From Cymbidium sinense (lineage: Eukaryota > Streptophyta > Magnoliopsida > Asparagales > Orchidaceae), in the NCBI GenBank assembly GCA_021442155.1, contig CM038220.1, positions 78,355,817 to 78,419,816 of the forward strand: a stretch of 64,000 nucleotides of DNA, given 5' to 3'. The notes under the pieces were generated by a model, which was given only the letters and a program-made list of their open reading frames with translations, did no database searches and had not been told where the DNA came from. How positions within the stretch are numbered: the first letter of the stretch is position 1; the number at the start of each line of letters is the position of its first letter. The position numbers and the translations under genes are program-made. Shown in pieces: positions 29,903 to 42,079 of this stretch.

Positions 29903-30002
29903 NNNNNNNNNNNNNNNNNNNNNNNNNNNNNNNNNNNNNNNNNNNNNNNNNNNNNNNNNNNNNNNNNNNNNNNNNNNNNNNNNNNNNNNNNNNNNNNNNN
30001 NN
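29903..30002. other. Assembly gap (100 N)
   Basis: Exactly 100 N, a conventional placeholder for a gap of unknown size. It falls between the hAT right end and the region before the 5' LTR. Confidence 0.99.
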
Positions 30003-30306
30003 TTTTTTTAGAAGGAAAATGGTGCACTTGATTCGAGGCTTGATCATGGAAATGGAGATGGAGGTCACATAAGTGGAAATGGTAAATTTCCACACAGGTG
30101 GTGGTGATAAAAATGACCATGGAAAGGATGGCGATGAAGGAGAGCTGAATCTCAAACTTAATAAGAGTAAAAGGTCAAACTTTCTCCTTAAATTTTATAT
30201 CGCACGCTTTGTGACGGAACCGACTCTTTTGTAGCCTGCAGGAAAACTCAGAAGACATTCAGCGGCGGAGAAATTTACATGATTGCTTTTGTGAAGGTAA
30301 CCTATA

Positions 30307-30600
30307 CACGCTCTTTTTAGCGTGGCAGAAAAAATGAAGACTTAAACCATTATCATCAACTCTTATGCAAAAGTATAAAATGCTCAATCTTGAATGCTCC
30401 TAAAATCCCGGTTGGCGCATTTGGCGGAACCCGTCACGCTCTTTGTAGCGACGGGAAAACTCGTGGCGACATTCGTGACGAAGGAAAATTTTCCGATTTT
30501 TTTATGCGGTAACCTATACACTTTGTAGCGTGGTAGGAAAAATGAAGACTTAGTAGTGGTTTATATACCACTCATACTCTTTGTAGCGGTGGCGAGGCAG
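30307..30600 (+). repeat. Hairpin array in the 5' LTR
   Basis: The clearest stems are CACGCT/AGCGTG with a 6-nt T-rich loop (30,307-30,324), CGCT/AGCG extended by CCCGT/ACGGG across a 2-nt bulge (30,430-30,455), and AGTGGT/ACCACT with loop ttatat (30,555-30,572). Weaker versions with ctttgtagcg lie near 30,530 and 30,580. The same hairpins in different sequence occur in the 3' LTR. Confidence 0.75.
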
Positions 30601-30679
30601 ACTCCCAGTAGCCTCACACGGGGATGATCGGAGTGCCAAAATTTTGTCAAATTTTTGGAACTTAAATTTAAAATTAATT

Positions 30680-31780
30680 AGATATTAAATTAATTATGAA
30701 ACATTAAGTCTTAAAATAAAATAAATTTCCAAAGATTGAATTCAAATGAGCTCAACGAATATTAATATCATATAATAATGAGCTAAGTGAGAATGATTGT
30801 GGATGAAAATAAATATATGAGACATGAGATTAGTAAGATAGGAATTGAGCCGCAAGGAATAAAATAGCTCTCTCATGAGCTAGAGAATGACTTGTTAATA
30901 AACACAAATAACATTTGTAATGAAATTGATTTTTTACAAAGTAAAAATATCATTTGATAACTCGCCCATGAGCTATAATGAGATGTAAAGTTTAGCTGAT
31001 GATCAAAGAGTAGATTTGAATGAACATATGGCTTATGTTATATCATATATTGAAATAATCAAGTGGTCAAATCAAATGCAAATAAGATTTGATGTTCACA
31101 CAATATTTATAACAAGCATGCATTAAGCTTGAAATCCAACTTTCAAATGAGAATGAGTTCAAATCAAACTTTAAAGTGAACCTACATAATGATTGATACT
31201 TCACTCGTCGACAGAAAAAAAATTGCTTAATAGCTATAACATTAACAAGGCTCTTTATTGAATATTGAAATTATAATATCTAATGAAGCTAGCCTTACAT
31301 TGAACTCAATAACTCATCGAAGCTTTTGTAAGACTCACAAGGGACTTGATGACTTGCTTACTAGATAAGGACATGGTGAAATTCTTATAACTTCTATTGA
31401 ACATTTCAAATAGGGAAAGTTGAGAGCTAAATGTAGATGAAATGGTGTGTTGTTTAAATCACAATATGAACTAAAATTTTAGTCGCCACTAAATCTACAA
31501 CTCATCTATACTAACAGACAGAAGGCATTAGCTTAAGTTACAAATAAACCTCATATACTTAATGAGATGTTTGTTAAGCTCAAATTGGATATCCTCAAAA
31601 TTCATATTAATATCTGAATGAATTTATATTTCATATGCAATGCATCATAAGAAAAAAAAAACTTATGATTGAATTCAAATATTTCAAAACTGATATCAAC
31701 TTATTGGTATCAAAGTATATGTAAGTGCTTTAGAGATAATAAATTCTTTGAAAACATATGTAAGCACTTGAATTGAATAA
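30680..31780. other. Segment present only in the 5' LTR copy
   Basis: About 1.1 kb of AT-rich sequence lies between two parts that are much closer together in the 3' repeat (about 54,350 to 54,460). No coding or clear terminal repeats were found, so it may be an insertion here or a deletion in the 3' copy. Confidence 0.6.
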
Positions 31781-33183
31781 CTCGCATGGGCCCTGACACT
31801 ATGTTGAATGTTTAAATTCAAGTGTTTGAAGATGTTGTGCAGGTTGATCCCTGGTTGGGTCGGGGCAGTTAAGTTAACAAAACTTAAAATCAAATGATAT
31901 TATAATATCTTCAACATAATAAAACATCGATAAGTTAATTACGTCATATGACGATACATCTATGAAATTAATAGAGAAACGGATCTAAAATACCTAAATA
32001 ACAAATCATCTCGATGATGGTTGTGTTAAATGAAAATTTTAATCAGAGAGGATACTTCAATCAAAATATGATTATAATTTCAAAGCAAATTAACTTAGAT
32101 TGAATCTTAATCTAAATGCAAAATTTGAAATATCATCGAATTATAAATGTGTGACATTCAATATTAAAAACTTAAAGCTAAAATCTAATTCACCTTCGCA
32201 ATTATTTTGAATGATAAATTAAGAAAACACTTGCTCACAAAGTCAAATCAAGTATACAACTATGGTTGCTCTCAAACAATTTCATGCTTTAAGGGGCGTG
32301 TCTGTGTCCTCCGACTATGTGGCAGCGTGAGGCTCCATGATCTGATTGAGTCCTGGGTGGTTGTCATGACCCACTATATCTCGGTTGGCGTGTATGATAG
32401 CTCTTTGAGTTGTGAACCATAGGGTATACTTGATTGGACAAAAAATCATATGTTAGTTAAGGTAGACTTAAGCTTGTCTTCTTAGATAAACACTACGTCA
32501 GGTCTATAAGGATTTTTTGGATGACATAACCCATGTGTTGCTGATAAGGATCCTTGATTGGGTTGTACCTCCTCGACTAAGTAGACTAAAACACAAGGGA
32601 TGAGAACCATGGGATCTAGATCGGGTGTGTCATCGTTCCCCCAACCATCCTCTTTAAGTTAAATATAATGAATTTCATAAATCTGAATTCTAAAACTCCA
32701 CATGCTGCTATTATATGCTATGCATTAAGTGACCTAACGACTAGCCTTAATCGAAAGTTCTCTCTCAGCATTGAGAGGGGTAATTAATTATAGGTGCTTG
32801 CGCCTATAGGAAACTTGGAACCAGATCTAAAGTCCTCACCAAATGAGAGCGAAATCTCTGGGTAGTGTCTTATTTACTATTCTATCTGTCTTCTAAAAAT
32901 TTCACCGACACTTTTAATCACTCTCTTCAACGAGAGGTCGGTGGAGCCCAGATTCCGGCATCTGCTAGGGAATGGTTTCTCTTTCCATCTTTGTTGAATC
33001 AAAATAAAGCAAGTATAGTAAAATGAAAACTTAAAGTTATTTATAAAGTTAAATTTGTTGAAACTCAAAATTATTTTTATAATGAACATAATTCTGAAGT
33101 TTTGATATTTTATCGTATTTGTTCAGTTATATCTCTGTATCATGAAAGCGTGGGATGATATATCAATTATTGATTACTAATTC

Positions 33184-35900
33184 TCATCTTTCATTTAGCA
33201 TTATGGATCTTCAGAACACACCATTCACTGTAGTTGGAGGTAACATCGACTAATCGTCATCAACATCAGGGATCTTTGAGCTACTATACAATTTGGTAGC
33301 ATTTTTGATTGTTGCTCAAACTCTTACTACACCTGAGACAATCATGCACAACTTGCATATCACTGCGCAAAAACCAAATTTACAAAACTCTTTGTCGCTT
33401 CTTTGAGGTCCCTCGAAAGAGAGTCTCTGTATTTGAAAGGTTGGGACACACTGAAGCTTCAACCATGAAGAGAATGATGATTGGGCAAACAAGTTCAGTA
33501 GTGCATCCGAATGCTACTTCTCTGCCGACTTTGCCCTTTGCGCAAGGCCAACATGATGCTGAAGCTTCCTCATCTGGAGGAAAGCTAACTAGAAGACAAA
33601 GGAGAAGAAGGAATCTTGACTTGCCAAATGACTCTCACCTGCCCTCTGTTACACAACCAACTGGAAAGCGGTATTCCTACTCACAACAAATTTAAAATCT
33701 CTTAAGTGGGTGAAAAGGAACTCTTCTGGTGATATTAAGCGGTCATTCAGAACAGCATGCAAGCTCCAACCCCATAAAGGAGGTATCATGAGACTATCCT
33801 CTAGAGTGCACAAGGTGCTGAAAGTTGTAAAAGAACAAGGCCTTATAAAGAAGAGATATCAAATGTCAATTATTAGAGAAGCCAACAATGCTCTACTGCG
33901 AAAGCTACCACCAAACATAGTAAGAACTTAGGAGCATTACAAACAAGCCCTGCGCGGTGAACATCGAGGCGTGACACCTGAACCACGTGTTCAGGAATCC
34001 ACTGCCGAAAGGTCCCGGTAGAAAGGAAAATAAGTTTGGAGGCCGAAGCCTCAAGAAGAAGCTCCCACTGAAAGGCAAAAGGCGTGACATCCGGTTGCAT
34101 ATCCGAGATCCGTGATGAAGGCCCAACAGAATGGGTTCTAAAGAATGTTATAATTAATGAGGCTCGTGGTGGTGGACAACACGGAGAATCCTCCAAGGAA
34201 TCCCATCACCTCTTGATCTTCTTTGATTTTAACCCTCCGATTGAGGAGACTTTTGTCCCACATTCCAGCGAAATCGGATGGAAAGCGTCGATCGAGATAA
34301 GGCTGCAAGAAGAAGAGGAAGATGAAGATATCATGGGGGTAGATGTGGTGTATATGGTACAACACATCGGAGAACCATCCGGTGTATGCCAGTACCGATC
34401 TAGTGTCATGGAGCCGCACCTCCTATCCACATCGAAGAACCGACACTAGGTCAATTGGGAGAAGAACCTTTTAGTTCCTCCTCAAGTGATAAGCAAGAAG
34501 ATGAACCAGAAAAAGAAGATAACACGCTATTCGCCGATTTTGCTACACTTGCTCAGGTGTAGAGGCAAATGCAGCTGCAGATGAAGGCTAAAGTTAAAGA
34601 GATCTCTCAACTGAATTTGAAGATGAATCAGATGATGACGCAGATGAATCTCATGATGCAAATGATGCAGAGGAACACTGCCGCATTCCCGACACTAGTT
34701 CCTCCTGTTATTCATCAAACAACCAACATTGCGCCCATCAATCCACCAGTTGAGCAAGCGCCACAAACCTCCGGAGCACAAAGTGCTCATAATGGTAGAA
34801 ACGAAGTCAATCTATTGACTGCTCCACCCATTCTCCAAAGCAAATCATGAGCTAGTGGCATGTGCTTGAAACTATTATAAGTGAAAGATTAAAGCTGTCA
34901 TAGCTGCAAAACAGGTGGATAAACTGGTGAACAGAGGTCGCCCATATCCCAGAATATGATCAGGTGTCATATCCTAAAGGTTACTCAGTGTCGAAATTCC
35001 ATTCATTTGATGGCAACGGTAACCCCAGGTAGCACTTAGTACAATTCAAAGAAACTTGTTGTTAACAGGGGTAATGAGCGTGTTGTTCCGGTTAGTTAGC
35101 ACTTTTAACTACTTTTAAATGGTATCGAGTTGTCAAATGACCGTTAAGACATTCGAAATGGAGGCAATGTTTATCAAAAGATTTATTAGTGTTAGACTAC
35201 AATAGTGACCTCGCCCAGGAGAGAAAGAAGGGAGTCATCACTAAATACATAACTCATTTGGCTAACATGAGCATGAAGTCGAGCAACTGGAAGAGGAACA
35301 TGTAATTCAACTGCTAATGGACAACATTGATGATAAAATGACATCTTATTTATGCATGGTTTCTATCAACACATTTCAAGAATCTGGATCGGGTGAAAAA
35401 TTTGAAAAGTTGAATCTTTCTAAAATTGAAAGTCATTCAGGCAGAACAAAGAAAGGAAGTTCTCTCAAGGGGAGTGAATCTCACACTACTTCATATGATT
35501 CAAATAGAGGAAGGAGGGCAACTTACAATGTAGATAAGGAGAAACAACCTATTTATTTTGAAGAGAAAGTTAAGTAACCCTTCAATTCTCAACCGAAGTT
35601 AGTTCTTGGAGGCAATGATAAACCCAGAACTTTCCCGAGTAACGGTGACCGCCCAAGGCAATCATTAGGAGATGATGATCGAATGCGTCCATCTCTTAAG
35701 GAGATGATGAACAAGGAATATTCATTCAAAATGGAAAGTGTGGCCAAACTACTCAAGAGCACTGGGGGTTGAGTTGCTAATGTAAATACCTCAAGAGTCG
35801 ACGGATGACAACCCAAATTACTGTCATATCATTAGTTAGCCATCCTATAGAAGATTGTTATGTATTCAAGGGCTAGAAAGAAAATATAGAGAGGTGAATT
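33184..35900 (+). pseudogene. Tat copy 1, gag region
   Basis: Gag forms the virus-like particle in the cytoplasm. Fragments recognisable as plant Tat gag are VSVFERLGH and GKLTRRQRRRR (33.4-33.6 kb), a Met/Gln-rich coiled-coil-like stretch (ISQLNLKMNQMMTQMNLMMQ, 34.6 kb), and YPKGYSVSKFHSFDGNGNPR at about 34.97-35.03 kb, the start of the capsid-like gag domain. These are followed by EAMFIKRF and KKGVITKYITHL. A final SLKEMMNKEYSF segment lies near 35.69 kb. The Cys/His segment expected next is better preserved in copy 2. Many frameshifts are present and no start codon is certain; the first in-frame region follows the LTR at about 33.2 kb. Confidence 0.75.
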
Positions 35901-35909
35901 CCTATCCAA

Positions 35910-36915
35910 GTGTTCTTATTCACCCAAGAAAGAATCACAAGGGGTTACGTCCTCTTTCGTGCCATGAAAGATAAAGCAAAAGAGAAGACAGTTGAGGATG
36001 ACAAATGGGAGATTGCGGTCTCAAAGAAAATTATGAAGATGCTGAAGCAGTCAGAAGGCGTTCCTAGTGTCAAGTGGAGATCATCGTTTGAGCCAGTATT
36101 GGAACCAAGGGAAGGGTCTACATCAAAAGGTTCTACTCTGCAGAAGCAATCTAAGGTGGTTGGTGTTTCGACGAAACACTATTAGTTCGTTAAAAACTCT
36201 CAAAAGGTCAGTCAAACAAAAGAAGATAAATAAGAAATCTACTACCCAAAAGATTATTAATAATCTGGAAGAATATCAACAACCAGCAAGACAACCAGTT
36301 AAGCTTACTGATTTCATGTCAGGACTCTAAATCATTGAAATAAATGATCAAGGAGATGATGATGAAGATTCTCTGGAGAAGTCAGTTATCTCAACATCTT
36401 TGGATACCTCTCAGAATCTACTGAGATAATCTAAGAAGAAGAACCACCAATGATGTGACATTCAAGCTTGCTTTGGTGGTGAAAGCAAAAAGATAGCTCA
36501 AGAAGACTTGTGCTTTCAGGAAGATGAGTCGAGTCTTCAATATATTGATGAAGGGCATAAAGCTGGAAGGATTTAGGCTTTATCCGATCCTCGATAAACA
36601 ATGGTTCTAGAGGAGATTTTTAGAAGAATCGGCTAGAAGCGACCCAATGCTAAAAGTGGCAAGTGCTGTCATCCGTAAGAAAGGAACGCCAAATAAAGGC
36701 AATGACAAGAACATAGAAGTTAATGAAAATATCATTCCCAAAGATCCAAATAAGAAGTTTAACATGGATAAAGGAATCGATTACAACATCTTGTCGCACT
36801 TGAGGAAGATCCTTGCACAATTGAGTGTGTATGAGGCCCTCCTGATGTCGCAAAATCTCCGTGAAACCTTATTGCTCTTAAGAATCGAGAAATAAAAGCA
36901 TACTTTCGGCGGTGT
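35910..36915 (+). pseudogene. Tat copy 1, gag-protease linker
   Basis: Lys/Glu/Ser-rich sequence with several frames, for example MKDKAKEKTVEDDKWE, collinear with copy 2 at 44.95-45.95 kb. It also contains NYDxHLRK-type residues (DYNILSHLRKI) and YEALLMSQNLRE, which precede the protease in this family. It has no catalytic motif of its own. Confidence 0.7.
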
Positions 36916-37585
36916 ATGACTGAAGTATTACAATCTCAAGACCTTCTGATGATCACCTTTTCTGAGGAAGATGTTATGCTCGGGACATCAGAACACAATT
37001 GCCCGCTATATGTCTCTGCGGAGAGCGATGGTGTCATAATCAATCGAATTCTAATTGATCCAGGCTCATCCATTAATCTCATGAGTCTAAAAACATTGAG
37101 AGGATTGTCCCTTGATGTTCAGCGTCTAGGACGGGACAAATTAATGATCCACCACTTCAATGAAAAAGGGCAAAAGATGCTAAGATCTTTTACCTTAGCG
37201 CTAAGATTCGGAGAACTTCACACATAAACCAAATTCCATGTCTTTGATGCTGACACCTCGTTCAAGGCCTTGTTGGGGCACTCGTTACATGAGTGGAATG
37301 GTCTCTCTACTATGCATGAAATACATAAGAGGCAAGGAAGAACATAGAATTTCTGGCAACCTTCAACCATTTGCAGTCCATGAAGCTAAAATCTATGAAG
37401 ATGAGAAATACTATTTGTTGAAGGAGTCCAAGCCTCAACAATCCAAAGCTTCTACCTCAAATGCTACAAAACAACACAAAGAAGTGAAGAAGGAAAAAGG
37501 AAGAAAGAAGGCGACGCCGACTCTTCCTAAAGCAGCTAGCGCATCACATAAGTTGAAAAATGCTAGTCCCTTATCTGGGAAGTGA
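36916..37585 (+). pseudogene. Tat copy 1, aspartic protease
   Basis: A retropepsin that would process Gag-Pol. EHNCPLYVSAESDGVIINR leads into ILIDPGSSINLMSLKTL near 37.05-37.10 kb, where the usual active-site triplet appears as D-P-G rather than D-T/G-G. The flap region and the LLGRPW segment are frameshifted after 37.23 kb (readable instead in copy 2). A Lys-rich tail follows to 37.58 kb. Confidence 0.8.
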
Positions 37586-38306
37586 TACAGAAGAAGAAGA
37601 TGATGATCCTTCTGTCGGACCCAAGGGAGTAAACAAGTCTCTGGTGAAAGGAAAGGAAATTATGGAATACTCAAATTTTGAGTATGATTTTGAACCTTCT
37701 TATGAAAGTGAAGTTCAATGTTTCTCTTCAAGAAGGACGGTAGACCTGTTGATATTAGAAGAATCATTAGTGATCGTGTCAGTTCCTTTTCAACACTTCA
37801 AAGAAATCACTCCACTTGAAGTCCACATTATTGAAGAGTTAAAGACTTTCTATGTGCCTCCTTTGTCTAGAAGTAATGAGCGTAATTTCATTTTACAAGT
37901 GAGGAGTGCTATCACCGGATTGGCTCATGTAATTTGATGAATTTGATGATATGGTTCTCACAGAATGCCAAAATATTATCCTCCAAGGATTAAGATGATG
38001 CACAAATGGGGTTGATATTGGAGACAAATGGAGCCCACTTCTTTGACACCCTGGGTCTAAAAGTCCACATACCGAAGTGTGATAATCATACATCTAAAGG
38101 TCTTGGATACATCCGACGTAAACACCGTCAAAGAAAAACATATTATGCAAAGATTGACACTGAAATTGAAAATGAAGATGATCTTTAAGAGGTTTATCTG
38201 ACCAATGATGAGGAGGTAGAAGCCAAGCCAACACCTGACGAGCTTGAGGATGGTGGACAGACAACTACCATGGATGAGTTAAAGGAAATCAACTTGGGAA
38301 CAGAGG

Positions 38307-39217
38307 ATGATCCTCGCCCAACTTTCATCAGTGCCATTCTTCCTGATGAAAATTGAAGAAATAAAAGCTCTGCTATATGAATTCAGGGACTGTTTTGCTT
38401 GGACATATTCTGAAATGCTAGGCTTATCTCCTGAGGTGGTAGTTTATAAACTTGCCATTAAATCAGATGCAACACCTGTTAAGCAAGCTCTTAGGCGAAT
38501 GATATTTGAGATTGAAGACGTGTCGCATAAACTAAGGCTCGGAAGTAGACTTTATCCGAAGAAAAGTATGCATTGGATAACCAATGTTGTCCAGTGAAAG
38601 AAGAATGATCAAATTCAGCATTGATTTTAGATGAACAAAGCATCCTCAAAAGATGAATTTTTGCTTCCGTATCGAACTACTAGTTGACAATACTTCCAAC
38701 TATGATATGTTCTCATTTATGGATACAATCAAATCAAGATAGTCCCTAAAGACGAGAAGCACACGTCATTTAGAACGTCAATTGGTATATACTGCTACAC
38801 AGTCATGCCTTTTGGATTGCAGAATATTGGAGCTACATATCGAGAGGAGGACACATCTTGACGAGTTAATTTCGAAAAGTAGAATGCTACTGGATGACCT
38901 CGTCAAAGCATAGATCGAAGAGATCATTTTGGTGACGAGGATGGTCTTGAAAGAATTAGGCGGTACGATCTCAAGATGAACCCTCTCAAATGTGCATTTG
39001 GGATTTCAAAGTTTCTTGGCTATATGATACGACATAGAGGAATTGAGATCGACCCTAATAAAATCGAAGCGATAGTGAATATGCCACCCCAGAAGAATCT
39101 TCGTCAACTTCGTTTCGTGCAGGGACATTTGGCATTCATCCAACGCTTCATATCAAATCTGTTGGGCAGGTGTCAACCATTTGCTAAATTGATGAAGAAG
39201 AATCCACTATTTAAATG
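38307..39217 (+). pseudogene. Tat copy 1, reverse transcriptase
   Basis: RT copies the element RNA into DNA. The N-terminal block is LLYEFRDCFAWTYSEMLGL (38.36-38.42 kb). YNQIKIVPKDEKHTSFRTSI and VMPFGLQNIGATY follow near 38.72-38.84 kb. The YxDD box is altered to LLDD near 38.89 kb. NPLKCAFGISKFLGYMI and the thumb/connection region (QRFISNLLGRCQPFAKLMKK) run to 39.21 kb, where a MITE is inserted. Several frameshifts are present. Confidence 0.88.
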
Positions 39218-39702
39218 TAGGGGTGCGCAATCGGTCGGTTTGGACGGATCGATTTTGAAATTTGTTAAACCGTTCGATTTTAAATCCGGAATCTGAAAAA
39301 ATCGATTCGTTTAATCAATAACATAAACCAACCATCCAAAGAATTTTTTTTTTGGATTTTGTTGATTTAGAAAAACCAAAATTGAAAATATAATTACTAT
39401 AATAATTATTCAAAGAATTACATCAATTTATCAAATCATTTATTACAAAATCTAATAACTCTTTAATAAATAAAACCATTAATATACAAATTTATCATTG
39501 AAATTATTTTTTGAGAATAATTTTCTAAAAAAAAAATCGATTTTTTAGCTATTTTCAGTTTAATCGGTTTAATCGGATTAAGATAATACAAAACTGAATC
39601 GAAAATCGAATTTTACCAAATCCAAAAAAATTTATAAAATCGATTCGAATTAAAAAATTCGGTTTGGATTTTTGATTTAAATCAAAAAAATGCACACCCT
39701 TA
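39218..39702. mobile_element. hAT-type MITE in copy 1, 485 bp with 8-bp target duplication
   Basis: Copy 2 lacks this segment (near 47,850), which defines the insertion exactly. The ends are TAGGGGTGCGCA and, reversed, TAAGGGTGTGCA. The flanking 8-bp direct repeat TTTAAATG lies at 39,210-39,217 and 39,703-39,710. The interior is AT-rich with gattt/aaatc words and no coding. It is the same family as the element at 50,650. Confidence 0.93.
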
Positions 39703-39710
39703 TTTAAATG

Positions 39711-40140
39711 GGACAATGAGTGTCAAGAAGCATTCAACAATATCAAAAGATACCTGTTAAATCCACCAATCCTTGCGCCAATCCGGAAAGTCTCATTTTA
39801 TATCACATTAGAAGAATCCTGAGCATTGCTTGCACAGCACAATGAAGAAGGCAAGGAAAATGCGCTATACTATATCAGTCGAAGATTAATAGAAGATGAG
39901 GCAAGTACTCGTCGAAGCACGCGCCAACCGATCTTCGAGCTTCGACATTACATGTTGTCATATAAGATAACACTCATCTCAAAGATCGATTCGCTGAAGT
40001 TCTTGATGACTAGATTAGCGTTGACAGGTCATTTGGCACGATGAGAAATACTCCTATTACAGTTCGATATCACATATGTATCTCAAAAAACTGTTAAAGG
40101 CCAAATATTAGCAAATTTTTTTAGCATCCTATCCCAGATT
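39711..40140 (+). pseudogene. Tat copy 1, RNase H linked to RT
   Basis: Continuation of the RT frame after the MITE: CQEAFNNIKRYLLNPPIL, then LLAQHNEEGKENALYYISR, then a block from RLIEDEASTRR to LRHYMLSYKITLISKIDSLK. This is the Ty3/gypsy RNase H adjoining RT. The active-site residues cannot all be located because of decay. Confidence 0.8.
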
Positions 40141-40670
40141 AGATCAATGATGATTTATCGATGAATAAATTCTTCTTATTCACGAAGAGAAAGGCAGATT
40201 TGGGAAATGTATTTGACGATGCATCATCTATTAAGTCCTCAACCTCTAATCTACCAAAAGCAAGAGGCGGTGTTCCTCATCTTCATAACAGGAAGGTGGC
40301 ATAATGAGACGTTCATACAGTTGGAGCAAGAGCCAACAATGAAAATCTGAAGCATTGGTGGCGGTCTCAAGAAAAGTTTGTTATCGACATTCAAAATTTA
40401 AGAATCTTTGGAGACTCTTAATTGGTAATCAACCAAGTGTTGGGTCTTTATAAGATTAATAAGCTTGAATTGGCATACTACCATAAGCGAGTGCTTGAGC
40501 TCATGAAACAAATTCCAAACATTAAACTAGCTCGAGTTTCTCAATGAAGAATGGTAAAGCGATTTCCCGCCAAGTTGACAAAAGAGATGGTGAAACAGAC
40601 GACGACGATGTGTTGATTGAAGTGTCCACTCGTTGAGTTCTGCAACTAGTAAACCCATACTCCCCGTAGG
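40141..40670 (+). pseudogene. Tat copy 1, second (Tat-type) RNase H, badly decayed
   Basis: The region is collinear with the much better preserved copy-2 domain at 48.36-48.95 kb. Phrases such as IQNLRIFGDS and GLYKINKLEL can be read at about 40.39-40.48 kb, but the Asp/Glu block NNEAEYEAL is disrupted and stops are frequent. Expected role: removal of RNA from RNA:DNA hybrids. Confidence 0.7.
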
Positions 40671-41870
40671 TAGATGGGACATCAAACTCAAGCTAGTAGG
40701 AAGCAATTCAAATTGCTCCTCACTCTCCCAAAGAACGACAAGTGCAAGAGATATAAAAACTCAAAAGTACTACGAACAAATCATGCAAAGCTTTCACAGT
40801 GGAAGAGCCTGATGATTGGAGACAACCCTTCATCGATTATTTTAAGAAAAGTAAATTGCTGAGCAATAGATCACTAGCCACACAAATTACAAAAAGAATC
40901 ATACGATATGCTTATGTCAATGAAACATTGTACCATAAATCCTTTGAGAAAATGTGGCTGCGATGCTTAGGGAAGAATGAAAGAGAGTAATGTCGAAGGA
41001 TTTTGTGTACGCGCTCAGTCCTAAGGCAACAAAATTAAAAGAATGGGATACTATTGACCTTCAATGGTGAAAGACGCATATAAATATGCAAATGCCAAGT
41101 CATGGAGATCTCATTCATCAACTTCCGAATCCTCTACACCCAACAATAGCGTCCTGGCTGTTCAAAAGTTGGGGCATAGATATAATTGGACCGATTGATC
41201 CTCCATCATCAGCGGGATATCGATTCATTCTAGCAACTACTGACTACTTCTCCAAGTGGGCCGAGGCCGCTCCATTTAAGGAAGTCACTTCTGATCGAGT
41301 CATTGGCTTCTTTACTAATAATGTTGTCTATAGATTCGGGGTGCCACGACGAATCATTTCAGAAAACGGTCCAACTTTCAAGAGTGCGAAGATATACAGA
41401 TTCGCTGATTGGCACAAAATCGATTGGCGGTATTCATCAATCTATAATCCAAGGGCCAATGGTTTAGCAGAGGCTTTTAATAAGACATTAGTAAAGCTGC
41501 TCAAAAAGATTCTCACGAAGAATAGAAGAGAGTAACACACTAAAATGATGGAAGCACTCAACATACATAATAACTTATAAAACACCAATCAAAGTCATTC
41601 CTTATGCTCTAACATTTGGAGTTAAAGCATTACCCACGGAAGTTGAGTCATCACTTTGAGTAGCTATCCAATTCAATTCTTACTCAAGATGAGAATGCTC
41701 TGAATGAAAGAGTTGGATGCTTGATGGAGTTAGACTCCAAGCTCAACAAAGTTTAGAAATTTCTGAGAGCGTATGTCTAAAGCATTTAATAGTTCAATCG
41801 TCCTCGAACATTCCGTAAAAGTGAATTGGTATTGATAATGAGAAAATCAATCATCCCTCATCAAGATTGA
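40671..41870 (+). pseudogene. Tat copy 1, integrase
   Basis: Integrase inserts the DNA copy. The catalytic core is in one open frame, 41,086-41,535: KSWGIDIIGPIDPPSSAGYR carries the first Asp, then TTDYFSKWAEAAPFKEVTSD, then the second acidic block reads RIISENGPTF, where Asp is replaced by Glu. The third block GLAEAFNKTLVKLL carries the Glu. The N-terminal zinc-binding part (40.9-41.08 kb) is mostly unreadable. The C-terminal segment with its GPY motif is disrupted near 41.87 kb. Confidence 0.88.
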
Positions 41871-42079
41871 TGGTAAATTTGAAGCTGGGAAGGTCCTTAC
41901 GTCATAGAGAAGGTGTAATGAAGGAGGAGGCCTACCGAATATGTCAAGAAACGATCGATGACCAATCAATGGTAGATATCTCAAGAAATATCACAAATGA
42001 CTATGGATTAGTATATAAATACTTAAATGAATCTTGCACTAGTAAGACTTTCAAATACATATGTAATATCACTTGAATA

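Larger units (their letters stand above)
30191..32950 (+). repeat. 5' long terminal repeat of the Tat element
   Basis: Two parts match the 3' repeat in the same orientation. The hairpin-rich part (30.19-30.66 kb) matches 53.6-54.35 kb, and 31,788-32,950 matches 54,462-55,589 almost continuously (for example gacactatgttgaatg, gtgttaaatgaaaatttta, ttcaatattaaaaacttaaa, gagttgtgaaccataggg). The shared sequence stops at gagccca (32,944-32,950 and 55,583-55,589), taken as the LTR end. A segment at about 30,680-31,780 has no counterpart in the 3' repeat. The left end is uncertain because of the N gap. Confidence 0.82.

Noticed and set aside
29849..30155. Open frames spanning the N gap
   Set aside because: They only exist because N is translated as X.
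33184..42000. Endogenous pararetrovirus or caulimovirid
   Set aside because: Integrase and Tat-type second RNase H are present and there is no movement-protein trace; it is an LTR retrotransposon.
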